Of a stretch of 15,125 nucleotides of DNA, positions 7,034 to 13,849 are shown piece after piece (the first letter of the stretch is position 1; each line of letters starts with the position of its first letter). This DNA comes from JBIICS01 sp044238735 (GTDB lineage Bacteria; Bacteroidota; Bacteroidia; UBA4408), in assembly GCA_044238735.1 (NCBI GenBank), contig JBIICS010000068.1, positions 1 to 15,125 of the forward strand. Reading direction: 5' to 3'. The position numbers and the translations under genes were made by a program. The notes under the pieces were generated by a model. That model saw only the letters and a list, made by a program, of their open reading frames with translations. It had not been told where the DNA came from and searched no databases.

Positions 7034-8008
7034 TCAGGAGAATCTAAGAAACAACAAGGCAAATAAAAGAAAGCCAAATAGTAACTCGGCCAGCCATTTT
7101 GCACGAGCCAGGTTTAAGTAGTTGCCAATAAATACGGCTAAAGGAATTGACATAAAGGTGAAATCACGAATCGTCCAGGTGGGGATTAAAAACGAGCTAA
7201 GAAATCCAAACACAATAAACCAAAACAAAAAAGACATCACTTTACTTGTTTTTACAGAGGTAGACCCTAAATGTTCCAATACTTTAGAGGTAGATAATGC
7301 GCTTAAAAGTAAAAGCGATATAACCAAATAAATAGTTTCATTCTTAATAGGTTTAGGGCGCGGAGAGTGCATTAAAGGGTATAAAACTGATTTATACCAG
7401 GCATCTTCCAATTCGTTATTCCAGAAATAATAAACAAACAAAAACCAGAAAGGGATGGAGATGCCAATTAGTGAAATTATCCATTCTCTAAAATTAAAAG
7501 GATGAAAAATAAAGAGCCCTATCCATATAATGGGAAACAGTATGATAGTTGGCAGATAACACATGGAGGCTAATCCAAACAATAAAGAGATATTAAAAAC
7601 TAAGGGATATGCCTCATCATTACGATACAAGCTAATAAGTGGATCAAGGGCCCAGATAAGAAAAAAATTTGCCAGTAAAATAGGATGAAAAGAGGTGAGT
7701 AAAGGTGCGCAACTCATTAATGTTATGTATACTACAGAGGGTAAATAGGTGCGACCGGTTAATATATCATGCTTCTCAAAAATAAAGTAAAGCATAAAGG
7801 CTTCGGCACATAATAAAAGGAGAGAGAAGGAATACCAAAATTTAAAATTAGTCTTTAGGAAGTCATTTACAAACTGCGAAATTGGCATTAGGTTTTCAAA
7901 GGGTGTTATATTGGGTTTAATAAATGGAAATACCCATAATGCAACAGCAAAAATGAGCATTAAAAAACCGGTAAAGGGTTTAGTATTTCTGAAAAGTCCA
8001 ACTAACAC
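7034..8008 (-). CDS. DUF6427-family polytopic membrane protein
   Basis: The 324-residue protein is almost entirely hydrophobic, with about nine or ten membrane helices. Short loops hold conserved-looking features: the N-terminal GLFRNTKPF, an FHPFNFREW segment mid-protein, a WYKSVLYPLMH loop, and the IPTWTIRDFTFMSIPLAVFIGNYL stretch split across a late loop and helix. This pattern matches the DUF6427 family of Bacteroidota, whose function is unknown. Its inner-membrane location is inferred from the helices. The start is a GTG at 8008, supported by the MxxxLFR-type N-terminus usual for the family. A -7 box (TATTTTTG) lies only four bases upstream, implying a leaderless or nearly leaderless message. 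Its stop is two bases from the stop of the convergent BamA/TamA-like gene. Confidence 0.8.
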   Translation of the reverse strand: MLVGLFRNTKPFTGFLMLIFAVALWVFPFIKPNITPFENLMPISQFVNDFLKTNFKFWYSFSLLLLCAEAFMLYFIFEKHDILTGRTYLPSVVYITLMSCAPLLTSFHPILLANFFLIWALDPLISLYRNDEAYPLVFNISLLFGLASMCYLPTIILFPIIWIGLFIFHPFNFREWIISLIGISIPFWFLFVYYFWNNELEDAWYKSVLYPLMHSPRPKPIKNETIYLVISLLLLSALSTSKVLEHLGSTSVKTSKVMSFLFWFIVFGFLSSFLIPTWTIRDFTFMSIPLAVFIGNYLNLARAKWLAELLFGFLLFALLFLRFS

Positions 8009-8012
8009 AAGG

Positions 8013-8020
8013 CAAAAATA
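8013..8020 (-). promoter_or_regulatory. -7 box (TATTTTTG) for the DUF6427 gene, inside a terminator U-tract
   Basis: On the minus strand this is a full TAnnTTTG match placed four bases before the GTG start at 8008. The predicted start of transcription coincides with the start codon. The same bases form the U-rich tail of the hairpin at 8023-8049. No -33 TTG is seen upstream, where the hairpin stem lies. Confidence 0.4.
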
Positions 8021-8049
8021 AAAACACCCACCTATAAAAAGTGGGTGTT
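8014..8049 (-). terminator. Intrinsic terminator after the BrxA/BrxB gene
   Basis: A perfect nine-base-pair stem (AACACCCAC at 8023-8031 with GTGGGTGTT at 8041-8049) has a nine-base loop. On the minus strand it is followed by TTTATTTTTG. It lies 24 bases after the stop of the bacilliredoxin gene at 8074, so it ends that transcript. Confidence 0.85.
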
Positions 8050-8073
8050 GAAAATAAAAGAATTAATAAGCTA

Positions 8074-8484
8074 TTAACAATATTCTTCGAAAGCAGAGCT
8101 TAAATTGTCAGCAATCATATCTGCAGAGCGCCCTTCAATGTGATGTCTTTCTAGAAAATGAACTAATTTGCCATCTTTAAATAGCGCAATGCAAGGAGAG
8201 CTTGGAGGGTAAGGAGCAAAATGTTTACGAGCTTCTGCCACAGCCTCGGTATCAAAACCGGCAAATACCGTTGTTAAATGATCGGGTTTTTTATTGGTAT
8301 TTACTGCTTTCTTTACTCCTGGTCTGGCAGCTCCTGCTGCGCAACCACACACTGAATTTATCATTACAAGTGTAGTGCCTTGTTTTGCTAAAGCTTCTTT
8401 TACGGCATCAGGGGTTAATAATTCTTTAAAACCTACTTCGGTAAGTTCTGCTTTCATTGGTTTTACGAGTGCTTCAGGATACAT
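8074..8484 (-). CDS. BrxA/BrxB-family bacilliredoxin (YphP/YqiW type)
   Basis: This 136-residue thioredoxin-fold protein matches the YphP/YqiW family, the bacilliredoxins that take bacillithiol off S-bacillithiolated proteins. The signature CGC site is at residues 46-48 in VCGCAAGAARPG, where other thioredoxin-fold proteins have CxxC. The cis-proline region is PPSSPC (93-98), and the conserved C-terminus ends EEYC with a terminal cysteine (C136). MYPEALVKPM at the start is typical and fixes the ATG at 8484. Length is normal for the family. It lies downstream of batE on the same strand, with a 72-base gap, and ends in an intrinsic terminator. BrxA cannot be separated from BrxB by eye, so no symbol is given. 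Confidence 0.93.
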   Translation of the reverse strand: MYPEALVKPMKAELTEVGFKELLTPDAVKEALAKQGTTLVMINSVCGCAAGAARPGVKKAVNTNKKPDHLTTVFAGFDTEAVAEARKHFAPYPPSSPCIALFKDGKLVHFLERHHIEGRSADMIADNLSSAFEEYC

Positions 8485-8556
8485 AGTTGTTAATTTAATT
8501 TAGTAATAATAGTCAATTTTTTTGCCAAATAATCGTGTAAGTAAAATTGTCAGTCT

Positions 8557-9294
8557 TTAAATAATTCTAATAGAAAGCAAGGGAACCCAGGCTTTAACAC
8601 CCGTGGCCAATTCAATTTTTATCCAATCTCCATTAGTTTCTTTTATTTCCACAATAGTGCCTTCGTGTATGGTAAACAACAAAGCCGATTTATTGTTTGG
8701 TTCGCTGTACGAATTTAAAGAGTTTGTAAATACCACCGCTCTGTTTTTATTTGATTGTGTTTGTTTGGATTGCCAGGCCATAAAGAAAGTAATTACAAAA
8801 AATAATCCCGTACATAATAATCCAATAAATAGAGATTGCTTTTTTATGCTCTTATTAAGTATATAAAACAATATGGAGCTAATTAGTAACAAGAAAATGG
8901 ATAACCATGTCCACTGATCAGAACTAAATAATCCTATAATTTTGTAGCCAATTTTTTCAAAAAACAAAGGATCCTTGGTTTCTATTCTATCAATTGTTTT
9001 GAGTGAGGCCAGTTTTAAATTTTGGAGTAAATCTTCGTTTAATGGATTTATTTTTCTTGCTTTCTCGAAATATAAAATAGAAGGGGCAATTTCACTAAGT
9101 CTGTAATAACAATTGCCAATATTATAATAAAGCTCAAACGATTCTTTGTTTTGTTTTTCTATGTTTAAATAGTGCTGTAGCGCGTCCTGATAGTTTCCTT
9201 TTGTATAAAGTTCGTTGGCTTTGGAAAATTCAGTTTCCTGAGCCCATGCATATACTTGAAGAAATGAAAGAACTAGAAAAATCAGTAACTTCAT
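8557..9294 (-). CDS. batE: BatE: TPR and SH3-like domain membrane protein
   Basis: The 245-residue product starts with a signal peptide (MKLLIFLVLSFLQVYAWAQ). Tetratricopeptide repeats follow at about 21-90 (ANELYTKGNYQDALQHY; LYYNIGNCYYRLSEIAPSI). Two membrane helices lie at about 128-147 and 154-174, and an SH3-like domain at about 183-245 (GDWIKIELATGVKAWVPL). This TPR-TM-SH3 order is that of BatE from the Bacteroides aerotolerance locus, associated with oxygen tolerance and envelope stress. Its biochemical role is not established. I chose the ATG at 9294, which puts the signal peptide at the very N-terminus. ATGs at 9318 and 9336 would add 8 or 14 residues, and the latter overlaps batD. 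It sits 28 bases downstream of batD, so the two are co-transcribed. Confidence 0.87.
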   Translation of the reverse strand: MKLLIFLVLSFLQVYAWAQETEFSKANELYTKGNYQDALQHYLNIEKQNKESFELYYNIGNCYYRLSEIAPSILYFEKARKINPLNEDLLQNLKLASLKTIDRIETKDPLFFEKIGYKIIGLFSSDQWTWLSIFLLLISSILFYILNKSIKKQSLFIGLLCTGLFFVITFFMAWQSKQTQSNKNRAVVFTNSLNSYSEPNNKSALLFTIHEGTIVEIKETNGDWIKIELATGVKAWVPLLSIRII

Positions 9295-9322
9295 TTTGGG
9301 GTGAAATTTCAGAAACATGTAA

Positions 9323-11146
9323 TTAAAGTTTTTCATCTATTTGATTAATAATGCTTTCGGCAGCGATTAAAATTTCTTCTTTAGACAAGGAAACGGCGCT
9401 AGGAGCGAAGCGAGCAATTTCACACGATTCAATAATTTTTTTATAGTTTAAGTATTCTGTGTCGGGTAATTTCTTTTCGTTAAATTTTTCTTTAACTAAA
9501 TCCAGATTTATTTGAGCCAGTCCGGTATTAAACTTGTCGCCTATGTAATTATAAAGGGTTGAGGTTATATTTTGATAAAACAAGTCGGATTTGCCTTCTT
9601 TAAGAGCTTCTTTTGCTGTTTTAAAATTTTGAATAGCGTTTTTATGAGCTTGCGAACGGCGATAATTTTTTACATCGCTTTTTAATACAGACAGTCTTTT
9701 CTGATAAAAATACAATGCGCCCGAACCCGAGATCATTATCAAGCAAGCCAACACATGTAAAAAAGAGCCAAATAGAAAATTACCAGTGTCCTTAAATTTG
9801 GTTTCTGTTTTAATAAATGCAATATCATTCGATTTGATTTTAAGGTCTTCTTTTTTGCTAATTTGAGGACCTGTAGTGATTGTTGGTCCTCCTTTTCCGG
9901 GAGCAACATCAAGTTCAAAAGATTCAGTTGTAACGGTCTTGTAAGTACCGCTTTCAATATCAAAATAACTGATAGATAAGGGCTCTATATTAAACTTACC
10001 CTCAGAACGGGGAATAAGTAAATATTCAAATACTTTGCTCCCACTTATGCCACTTGCCGAAATATTAATGTTTTCGGTGGTTTTAGGATCATAAACTTCA
10101 ATCTCTTCGGGTAATTCCAGATTAAAGGGTTCTAGTATCTTTAAGTTTCCTTTACCATTTACGTTTACCTTAAGGGAAACACTTTGGTTAGCATCTACCT
10201 TATTTTTGCTAAGTTTAGCCTCTAAATTTAATTTTCCCACAATGCCGCTATAGTTAGCCGGTGCATTGCCGGGCAACGACTTTACATTAATTGAAACGGG
10301 TTTGCACTTTAGAGGTAAGTTGTAATTTTGGTATGATCCAAATCCAAATACATCATCAAAAAAATTGTTGGAGCGTCGAGATTTTAAACGTATTAAAACC
10401 GAAATATCAAGCGGATCAATTTCTAATTTTCCGGTACGTTGTGGTATTAATAAAGTTCTTTTAACATCTGTAACCGAATACTGGATTCCGTCTACCGATT
10501 CTGTATAGGTTTGGTTATCGGTTTTAAGATCTTCTTTCCAAAAGCCATTGTATTTAGGCAGATTATCAATTTGATATTGTAATACATCAATTCTTCGGTA
10601 AAGTTTATAGGTAACATAAACCTGTTCGCCCTGATAAACAGAACTTTTATTGGTAGTTGCTTTAATAAAAACGTTATCAGCCAGTTCTTTTTCGCTAATG
10701 CCTTGTTGAGTATTTTGTTGCGAACGATTAGGATTTCTGTTGTTGGATTGAGTCTGATTTTGTCCGGCTTGCTCTTTCGTTACTTCAATTTTAATGCTAT
10801 TGGATTCGTATTTTTTTCCGCTTACCGAAATAGAGGCCGAAGAAATTACAAAGTTACCGGGTTTTTTACCTGCTAAATAATAGGTGTAAGATACCGATTG
10901 AGACATGTTGCCGTTAATAATTTGCATGGAGGTAGACTGGCTGGGACCACCTAAAAACTGGAAATCATCAAACGAAGGGGCTTTAAACTGGCTTCCACTA
11001 GCGTTTATGGTAAACGTAATCTGAAATTGTTCTCCAATGCCAACTTTGGTTTTAGAAGTTTGAGCAACAAAATTTACATCGCCACCAAATAAAAAAACGG
11101 GTACACTTAATAAAAAAAGAATAAAAACAAATCTTAGTTTTTTCAT
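9323..11146 (-). CDS. batD: BatD: large periplasmic protein with one C-terminal membrane helix
   Basis: The 607-residue product has a signal peptide (MKKLRFVFILFLLSVPVFLFGG) and a long periplasmic region of beta-rich repeats (about 22-455). Examples are TSKTKVGIGEQFQITFTINAS, the Gln/Asn-rich linker near 125-145, and the second immunoglobulin-like unit around KATTNKSSVYQGEQVYVTYKLYRR. A single membrane helix lies near 457-482, with a basic cytoplasmic tail of about 125 residues. This is the architecture of BatD (BatD/oxygen tolerance family). The ATG at 11146 is preferred to a TTG at 11173, which would add nine residues. That TTG lies inside a -7 promoter box at 11171-11178 and would not be on the transcript. 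batE follows. Neither moxR nor batA, batB or batC is next to this pair, because the upstream neighbour is a divergent DUF6089 gene. Confidence 0.92.
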   Translation of the reverse strand: MKKLRFVFILFLLSVPVFLFGGDVNFVAQTSKTKVGIGEQFQITFTINASGSQFKAPSFDDFQFLGGPSQSTSMQIINGNMSQSVSYTYYLAGKKPGNFVISSASISVSGKKYESNSIKIEVTKEQAGQNQTQSNNRNPNRSQQNTQQGISEKELADNVFIKATTNKSSVYQGEQVYVTYKLYRRIDVLQYQIDNLPKYNGFWKEDLKTDNQTYTESVDGIQYSVTDVKRTLLIPQRTGKLEIDPLDISVLIRLKSRRSNNFFDDVFGFGSYQNYNLPLKCKPVSINVKSLPGNAPANYSGIVGKLNLEAKLSKNKVDANQSVSLKVNVNGKGNLKILEPFNLELPEEIEVYDPKTTENINISASGISGSKVFEYLLIPRSEGKFNIEPLSISYFDIESGTYKTVTTESFELDVAPGKGGPTITTGPQISKKEDLKIKSNDIAFIKTETKFKDTGNFLFGSFLHVLACLIMISGSGALYFYQKRLSVLKSDVKNYRRSQAHKNAIQNFKTAKEALKEGKSDLFYQNITSTLYNYIGDKFNTGLAQINLDLVKEKFNEKKLPDTEYLNYKKIIESCEIARFAPSAVSLSKEEILIAAESIINQIDEKL

Positions 11147-11170
11147 ACAGAACCCTGCGTTTACCAATTG

Positions 11171-11178
11171 CAAATTTA
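11171..11178 (-). promoter_or_regulatory. -7 box (TAAATTTG) of the batDE transcript
   Basis: This is a full TAnnTTTG match on the minus strand, 24 bases before the batD ATG at 11146. It predicts a leader of about 20 bases. At the -33 distance there is a TTTTCA rather than TTTG. The position also rules out the longer batD start. Confidence 0.5.
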
Positions 11179-11268
11179 TAAATTGGCCTTAATACCCTGA
11201 AAATCTTAACATTTTTTTAAGCTTTAGTTAATTTTAACTCATCAATTATACCCATTTGCCAAAATGCT

Positions 11269-11297
11269 TTAAAAGGGCACATGGTGCAGTCTTTTAA
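11269..11297. repeat. Two-part inverted repeat just upstream of the DUF6089 promoter
   Basis: TTAAAAG (11269-11275) pairs with CTTTTAA (11291-11297). Inside it GCAC (11277-11280) pairs with GTGC (11284-11287) around an ATG triplet. The spacers between arms are one base on the left and three on the right, so it is an imperfect dyad. It ends five bases before the -33 TTTG, a suitable place for a regulator to bind. Confidence 0.4.
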
Positions 11298-11301
11298 GGT
11301 T

Positions 11302-11331
11302 TTTGCATTGTAAAAAACTTTGCTAACTTTG
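11302..11331 (+). promoter_or_regulatory. Strong Bacteroidota promoter of the DUF6089 gene
   Basis: TTTG at 11302-11305 is followed after 18 bases by TAACTTTG at 11324-11331, matching the TTTG / TAnnTTTG consensus. The ATG at 11337 begins five bases after the -7 box, so transcription should start at or within a base or two of the start codon. Confidence 0.7.
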
Positions 11332-11336
11332 CATTT

Positions 11337-12293
11337 ATGCTAAAAATAAGCCTACGGGTTTACATACTTCTTATTGTCTTTATGTGCTGTAATTCAGTAC
11401 TTAAAGCCCAGTATAAATGGGACTATGGAGGAATGCTTGGGGCATCTAATTATGTTGGTGAGATTGGCGGTTATGATATGGACGCAAGGCCCTCTGTGGC
11501 GGATATGCGTTTCATTTTTACAAGGCCTTGCGTTGGGGCTTTTGCCAGAAAAAAAGTAAGTAAGAAATGGGGCATAAAATTAGGGTTAAACTGGGCCAGA
11601 ATATCGGGTGCCGATAGTGTAGCGATTATTCCCGGCCGTTCCGGTCGAAATCTTTCATTTAGAAACGATATAATAGAATTGGCCTTTACTCCCGAGTATT
11701 ATTTCTTTCAATTGCCCGATTTTGCCCGGGTTGGCAGGAGAGGTCGTGTTGATTTTAGAGCTTATGCCTATACCGGACTTTCCATCTTTTACAGTAATCC
11801 TAAAGCCAGGTATCCATATAATGATCCCAATGCTCCCTGGTATAATTTAAGATACTTTAGAACCGAAGGTCAGGCTAAGCCTTATCCTTTAATAAACCCC
11901 GCTATACCGGTTGGGCTGGGAATGGATTATACTTTTAACAGGAAACACCGGGTTGGATTGGAAGTTGGATTTAGAAAAACATTTACTGATTATCTGGATG
12001 ATATTTCTACAGTTTATGCCGACTCTGCCGCTATCGGATCAGAATTAGGAATAAAACTAGCAAACAGAAGACCCGAAGTTACCGGAACTCGTGATCAAAC
12101 GGTGGCCGTTGGGCAACAGTATTTTCCAGGAGAAAAAAGAGGGACATCCAAAACCGACGATTATTACATTATGGCTAATTTAAACTATAGTTTTGTAATT
12201 AAAGGACGAAGTTCTTTTTACAAATCTAAGTATAACTACTTAACTGGCGCTAAACGTAAGTTTAAGCGTAAGAAAGTAAGAGCGAAATTCTAA
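11337..12293 (+). CDS. DUF6089-family outer-membrane protein
   Basis: The 318-residue protein has a signal peptide (MLKISLRVYILLIVFMCCNSVLKAQ). Its N-terminal mature motif is WDYGGMLGASNYVGEIGGYD, characteristic of DUF6089 proteins of Bacteroidota. Other strands look like a small outer-membrane barrel (WGIKLGLNWARISG; ELAFTPEYYFFQLPDF; VGLGMDYTFNRKHRVGLEVGFRKTF). From memory, PorG of the type IX secretion machinery belongs to or resembles this family. PorG usually sits beside uppS and bamA, which are absent here, so I do not call this porG. The last 25 residues are strongly basic (YKSKYNYLTGAKRKFKRKKV), unusual for the end of a barrel. The gene stands alone, with its own promoter and a strong terminator. 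Confidence 0.78.
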   Translation: MLKISLRVYILLIVFMCCNSVLKAQYKWDYGGMLGASNYVGEIGGYDMDARPSVADMRFIFTRPCVGAFARKKVSKKWGIKLGLNWARISGADSVAIIPGRSGRNLSFRNDIIELAFTPEYYFFQLPDFARVGRRGRVDFRAYAYTGLSIFYSNPKARYPYNDPNAPWYNLRYFRTEGQAKPYPLINPAIPVGLGMDYTFNRKHRVGLEVGFRKTFTDYLDDISTVYADSAAIGSELGIKLANRRPEVTGTRDQTVAVGQQYFPGEKRGTSKTDDYYIMANLNYSFVIKGRSSFYKSKYNYLTGAKRKFKRKKVRAKF

Positions 12294-12301
12294 GCTATTT
12301 T

Positions 12302-12328
12302 AAGCCCGCATAATGCGGGCTTTTTTTT
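12302..12328 (+). terminator. Intrinsic terminator of the DUF6089 gene
   Basis: A nine-base-pair stem, AAGCCCGCA (12302-12310) with TGCGGGCTT (12314-12322), has a three-base loop and runs into an unbroken T-tract to 12328. It starts eight bases after the stop codon. This is a textbook intrinsic terminator. Confidence 0.95.
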
Positions 12329-12378
12329 GGTTATCCATTGCCCAAAAGTTCAGTGAAACGATTTTCTGTATACTTTGG

Positions 12379-12405
12379 TATAACCCAATAGGATAATGGG
12401 TTTTA
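12379..12405. repeat. Near-perfect dyad covering the start codon of a 47-codon ORF
   Basis: AACCCA (12382-12387) pairs with TGGGTT (12397-12402). Symmetric TA/TA pairs lie inside and outside it, interrupted by single mismatches, and the loop is GGA. The ATG at 12396-12398 falls in the right arm. The stem is short and could be chance. Confidence 0.35.
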
Positions 12406-12539
12406 GAGCTTTTCACCAATTGCTTTTTGTTATTAGGCCCTCATTTAATCTAGTCGATAATATTGGCTTTAAAGGCTTTTACCAACTATTTTTGGCCATT
12501 ATACCTATTATGCTTTTTTACCTAACTTATACAAGTTAA
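12396..12539 (+). CDS. Possible small membrane protein, 47 residues
   Basis: An uninterrupted frame runs from ATG 12396 to TAA 12537-12539. It encodes an N-terminal half with scattered charges (MGFRAFHQLLFVIRPSFNLV, then DNIGFKG) and a hydrophobic C-terminal helix (FYQLFLAIIPIMLFYLTYTS). This is the plan of many small bacterial membrane proteins. It fills the space between the DUF6089 terminator and the end of the convergent trmN6 gene. Upstream, TATACTTTG at 12370-12378 resembles a -7 box with one extra base and has no good -33 element. T-rich DNA readily gives hydrophobic chance ORFs, and I recognise no family, so this is tentative. Confidence 0.3.
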   Translation: MGFRAFHQLLFVIRPSFNLVDNIGFKGFYQLFLAIIPIMLFYLTYTS

Positions 12540-12570
12540 TGCGTACAATTCGGATTTTTTTTGGAGTAGG

Positions 12571-13290
12571 TTAAAAATTTAAATAAAAATCTTTGGTTAG
12601 ATTTTTATATTCTGCAGAATATTGATGCCTGTCTTCTGATTCTATCACCAATTCGTCTTCTATAAAATTAGCTCTATCAAAACCGAACTGCATCAGCAAT
12701 CGTTTTGAGTTAGGCATGTTAAGTTTAGTTTTAACTCTTGTAAGTTTATTTAAAAATAATTGTTGGGATTCAGCAATGCTTATAAAAAATTCCCCTTCTT
12801 TTTGAGGTAAAATTAAAAAGAAACTTCCCTTTTCATCTAGTCGTTTTATAACCCCATTAATTAGTTCCTCGTAGGGTAATAAATCGTTATGGCGAGCGGT
12901 TGTTCTAGATTCGTGAGGGGTTTTGGAGGAATTGATAAAATAAGGAGGATTGCTAACTATAATGTTGTATTTTTTTTGATCATTAAATTCCTGTAATGAA
13001 GACTCGAAAATGGTAATATTATCTTTCCAAGGAGAGCAATTTACATTTTCGCAGGCCTGAATGAAAGCATTGTTATCTATGTCTATCGCATCTACCGAAG
13101 CTTCAGGATATTTTTGGGCCATCATTAAAGCAATAACTCCTGTTCCGGTTCCAATATCTAAAATTTTAGTTGGATTATCTGCACAATTTGCCCAGGCACC
13201 CAGCAAAACCGCATCGGTGCCAACTTTCATTGCGCATTTATCCTGTACAATTTTAAAATGTTTGAATGCAAAGGTATTACCACCAGGCAT
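12571..13290 (-). CDS. trmN6: tRNA1(Val) (adenine(37)-N6)-methyltransferase, TrmN6/YfiC
   Basis: The 239-residue class I SAM-dependent methyltransferase begins with the family's signature segment FKHFKIVQDKCAMKVGTDAV (residues 9-28), followed by LLGAW. Motif I, which binds SAM, is DIGTGTG at 45-51. The acidic end of strand two is the AIDID segment near 68-72. The catalytic NPPY motif at 114-117 is the form used for N6-adenine methylation. YfiC in E. coli methylates A37 of tRNA1(Val), and the same substrate is inferred here. The start ATG at 13290 gives the usual short MPGGN N-terminus. The gene lies 47 bases downstream of rimM on the same strand and is plausibly part of the rpsP-rimM transcript. 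Confidence 0.92.
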   Translation of the reverse strand: MPGGNTFAFKHFKIVQDKCAMKVGTDAVLLGAWANCADNPTKILDIGTGTGVIALMMAQKYPEASVDAIDIDNNAFIQACENVNCSPWKDNITIFESSLQEFNDQKKYNIIVSNPPYFINSSKTPHESRTTARHNDLLPYEELINGVIKRLDEKGSFFLILPQKEGEFFISIAESQQLFLNKLTRVKTKLNMPNSKRLLMQFGFDRANFIEDELVIESEDRHQYSAEYKNLTKDFYLNF

Positions 13291-13337
13291 AAAAATAAAT
13301 ATACTCTAAATTAGAGAATATTTAGATAAAGTACAAT

Positions 13338-13847
13338 TTATTTAAGATAAATATCAATTAATCCGGGAGGAAGATCGAATGTGATTTTTTTACTTTCCTC
13401 ATCTACTTCTGTAATAAAATCTTCGGATAAGGGGATAAGTACTTCTTTGTTATCTACTTTTGTTTGAAGTATAATTTGATGGGTATTTGCCATTACGTCT
13501 TCTACAACGCCCTCTTTGCCTGATGAAGTGTCTGTAAATTTCCATCCAATAAGATCGGGTAGTTCGTTGTATTCTATAATTAATTCTTCTTTGGTAAGAA
13601 GTTCTTTCCCTTTAAATGAAAGTGCTTCGGCTTCGGTATTAATTCCTTTGAGGTGAATAACCACGGAATCACCTTTGTTCTTAGAAATATCGTCAATAAA
13701 AAAAGGAACCGGCTGCCCTTGTAATTCAAAGAAAACCGGTTCCTTATGCCAATCGGAAGTTAATTCTTCCAAAAGTTTAACCTGCAAATGTCCTTTAAAA
13801 CCATGGGGTTTAGTTATAAAACCCGCCTTTTGCAGATTTAAATTCAT
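13338..13847 (-). CDS. rimM: Ribosome maturation factor RimM
   Basis: RimM helps assemble the head of the 30S subunit and binds uS19 and pre-16S rRNA. The 169-residue protein has the N-terminal RimM motif GFITKPHGFKGHLQV (residues 9-23). A PRC-barrel domain occupies about 97-169 (DLIGWKFTDTSSGKEGVVEDV), with the conserved LIPLSEDFITEVDEESKKITFDLPPGL segment, split over two strands, closing the domain. The ATG at 13847 lies two bases after the rpsP stop, so translation of the two genes is probably coupled. The length is normal. The downstream gene is trmN6 rather than trmD, which follows rimM in E. coli. Confidence 0.96.
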   Translation of the reverse strand: MNLNLQKAGFITKPHGFKGHLQVKLLEELTSDWHKEPVFFELQGQPVPFFIDDISKNKGDSVVIHLKGINTEAEALSFKGKELLTKEELIIEYNELPDLIGWKFTDTSSGKEGVVEDVMANTHQIILQTKVDNKEVLIPLSEDFITEVDEESKKITFDLPPGLIDIYLK

Positions 13848-13849
13848 AG

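Noticed and set aside
11226..11239. Perfect short palindrome AGTTAATTTTAACT in the batD/DUF6089 intergenic region
   Set aside because: Six-base arms made almost only of A and T are expected by chance here, and it is not placed on either promoter.
13304..13316. Palindrome CTCTAAATTAGAG between rimM and trmN6, considered as a terminator
   Set aside because: The stem is only five pairs with a three-base loop and is AT-rich. The following T-rich stretch is broken, so it is too weak to call.
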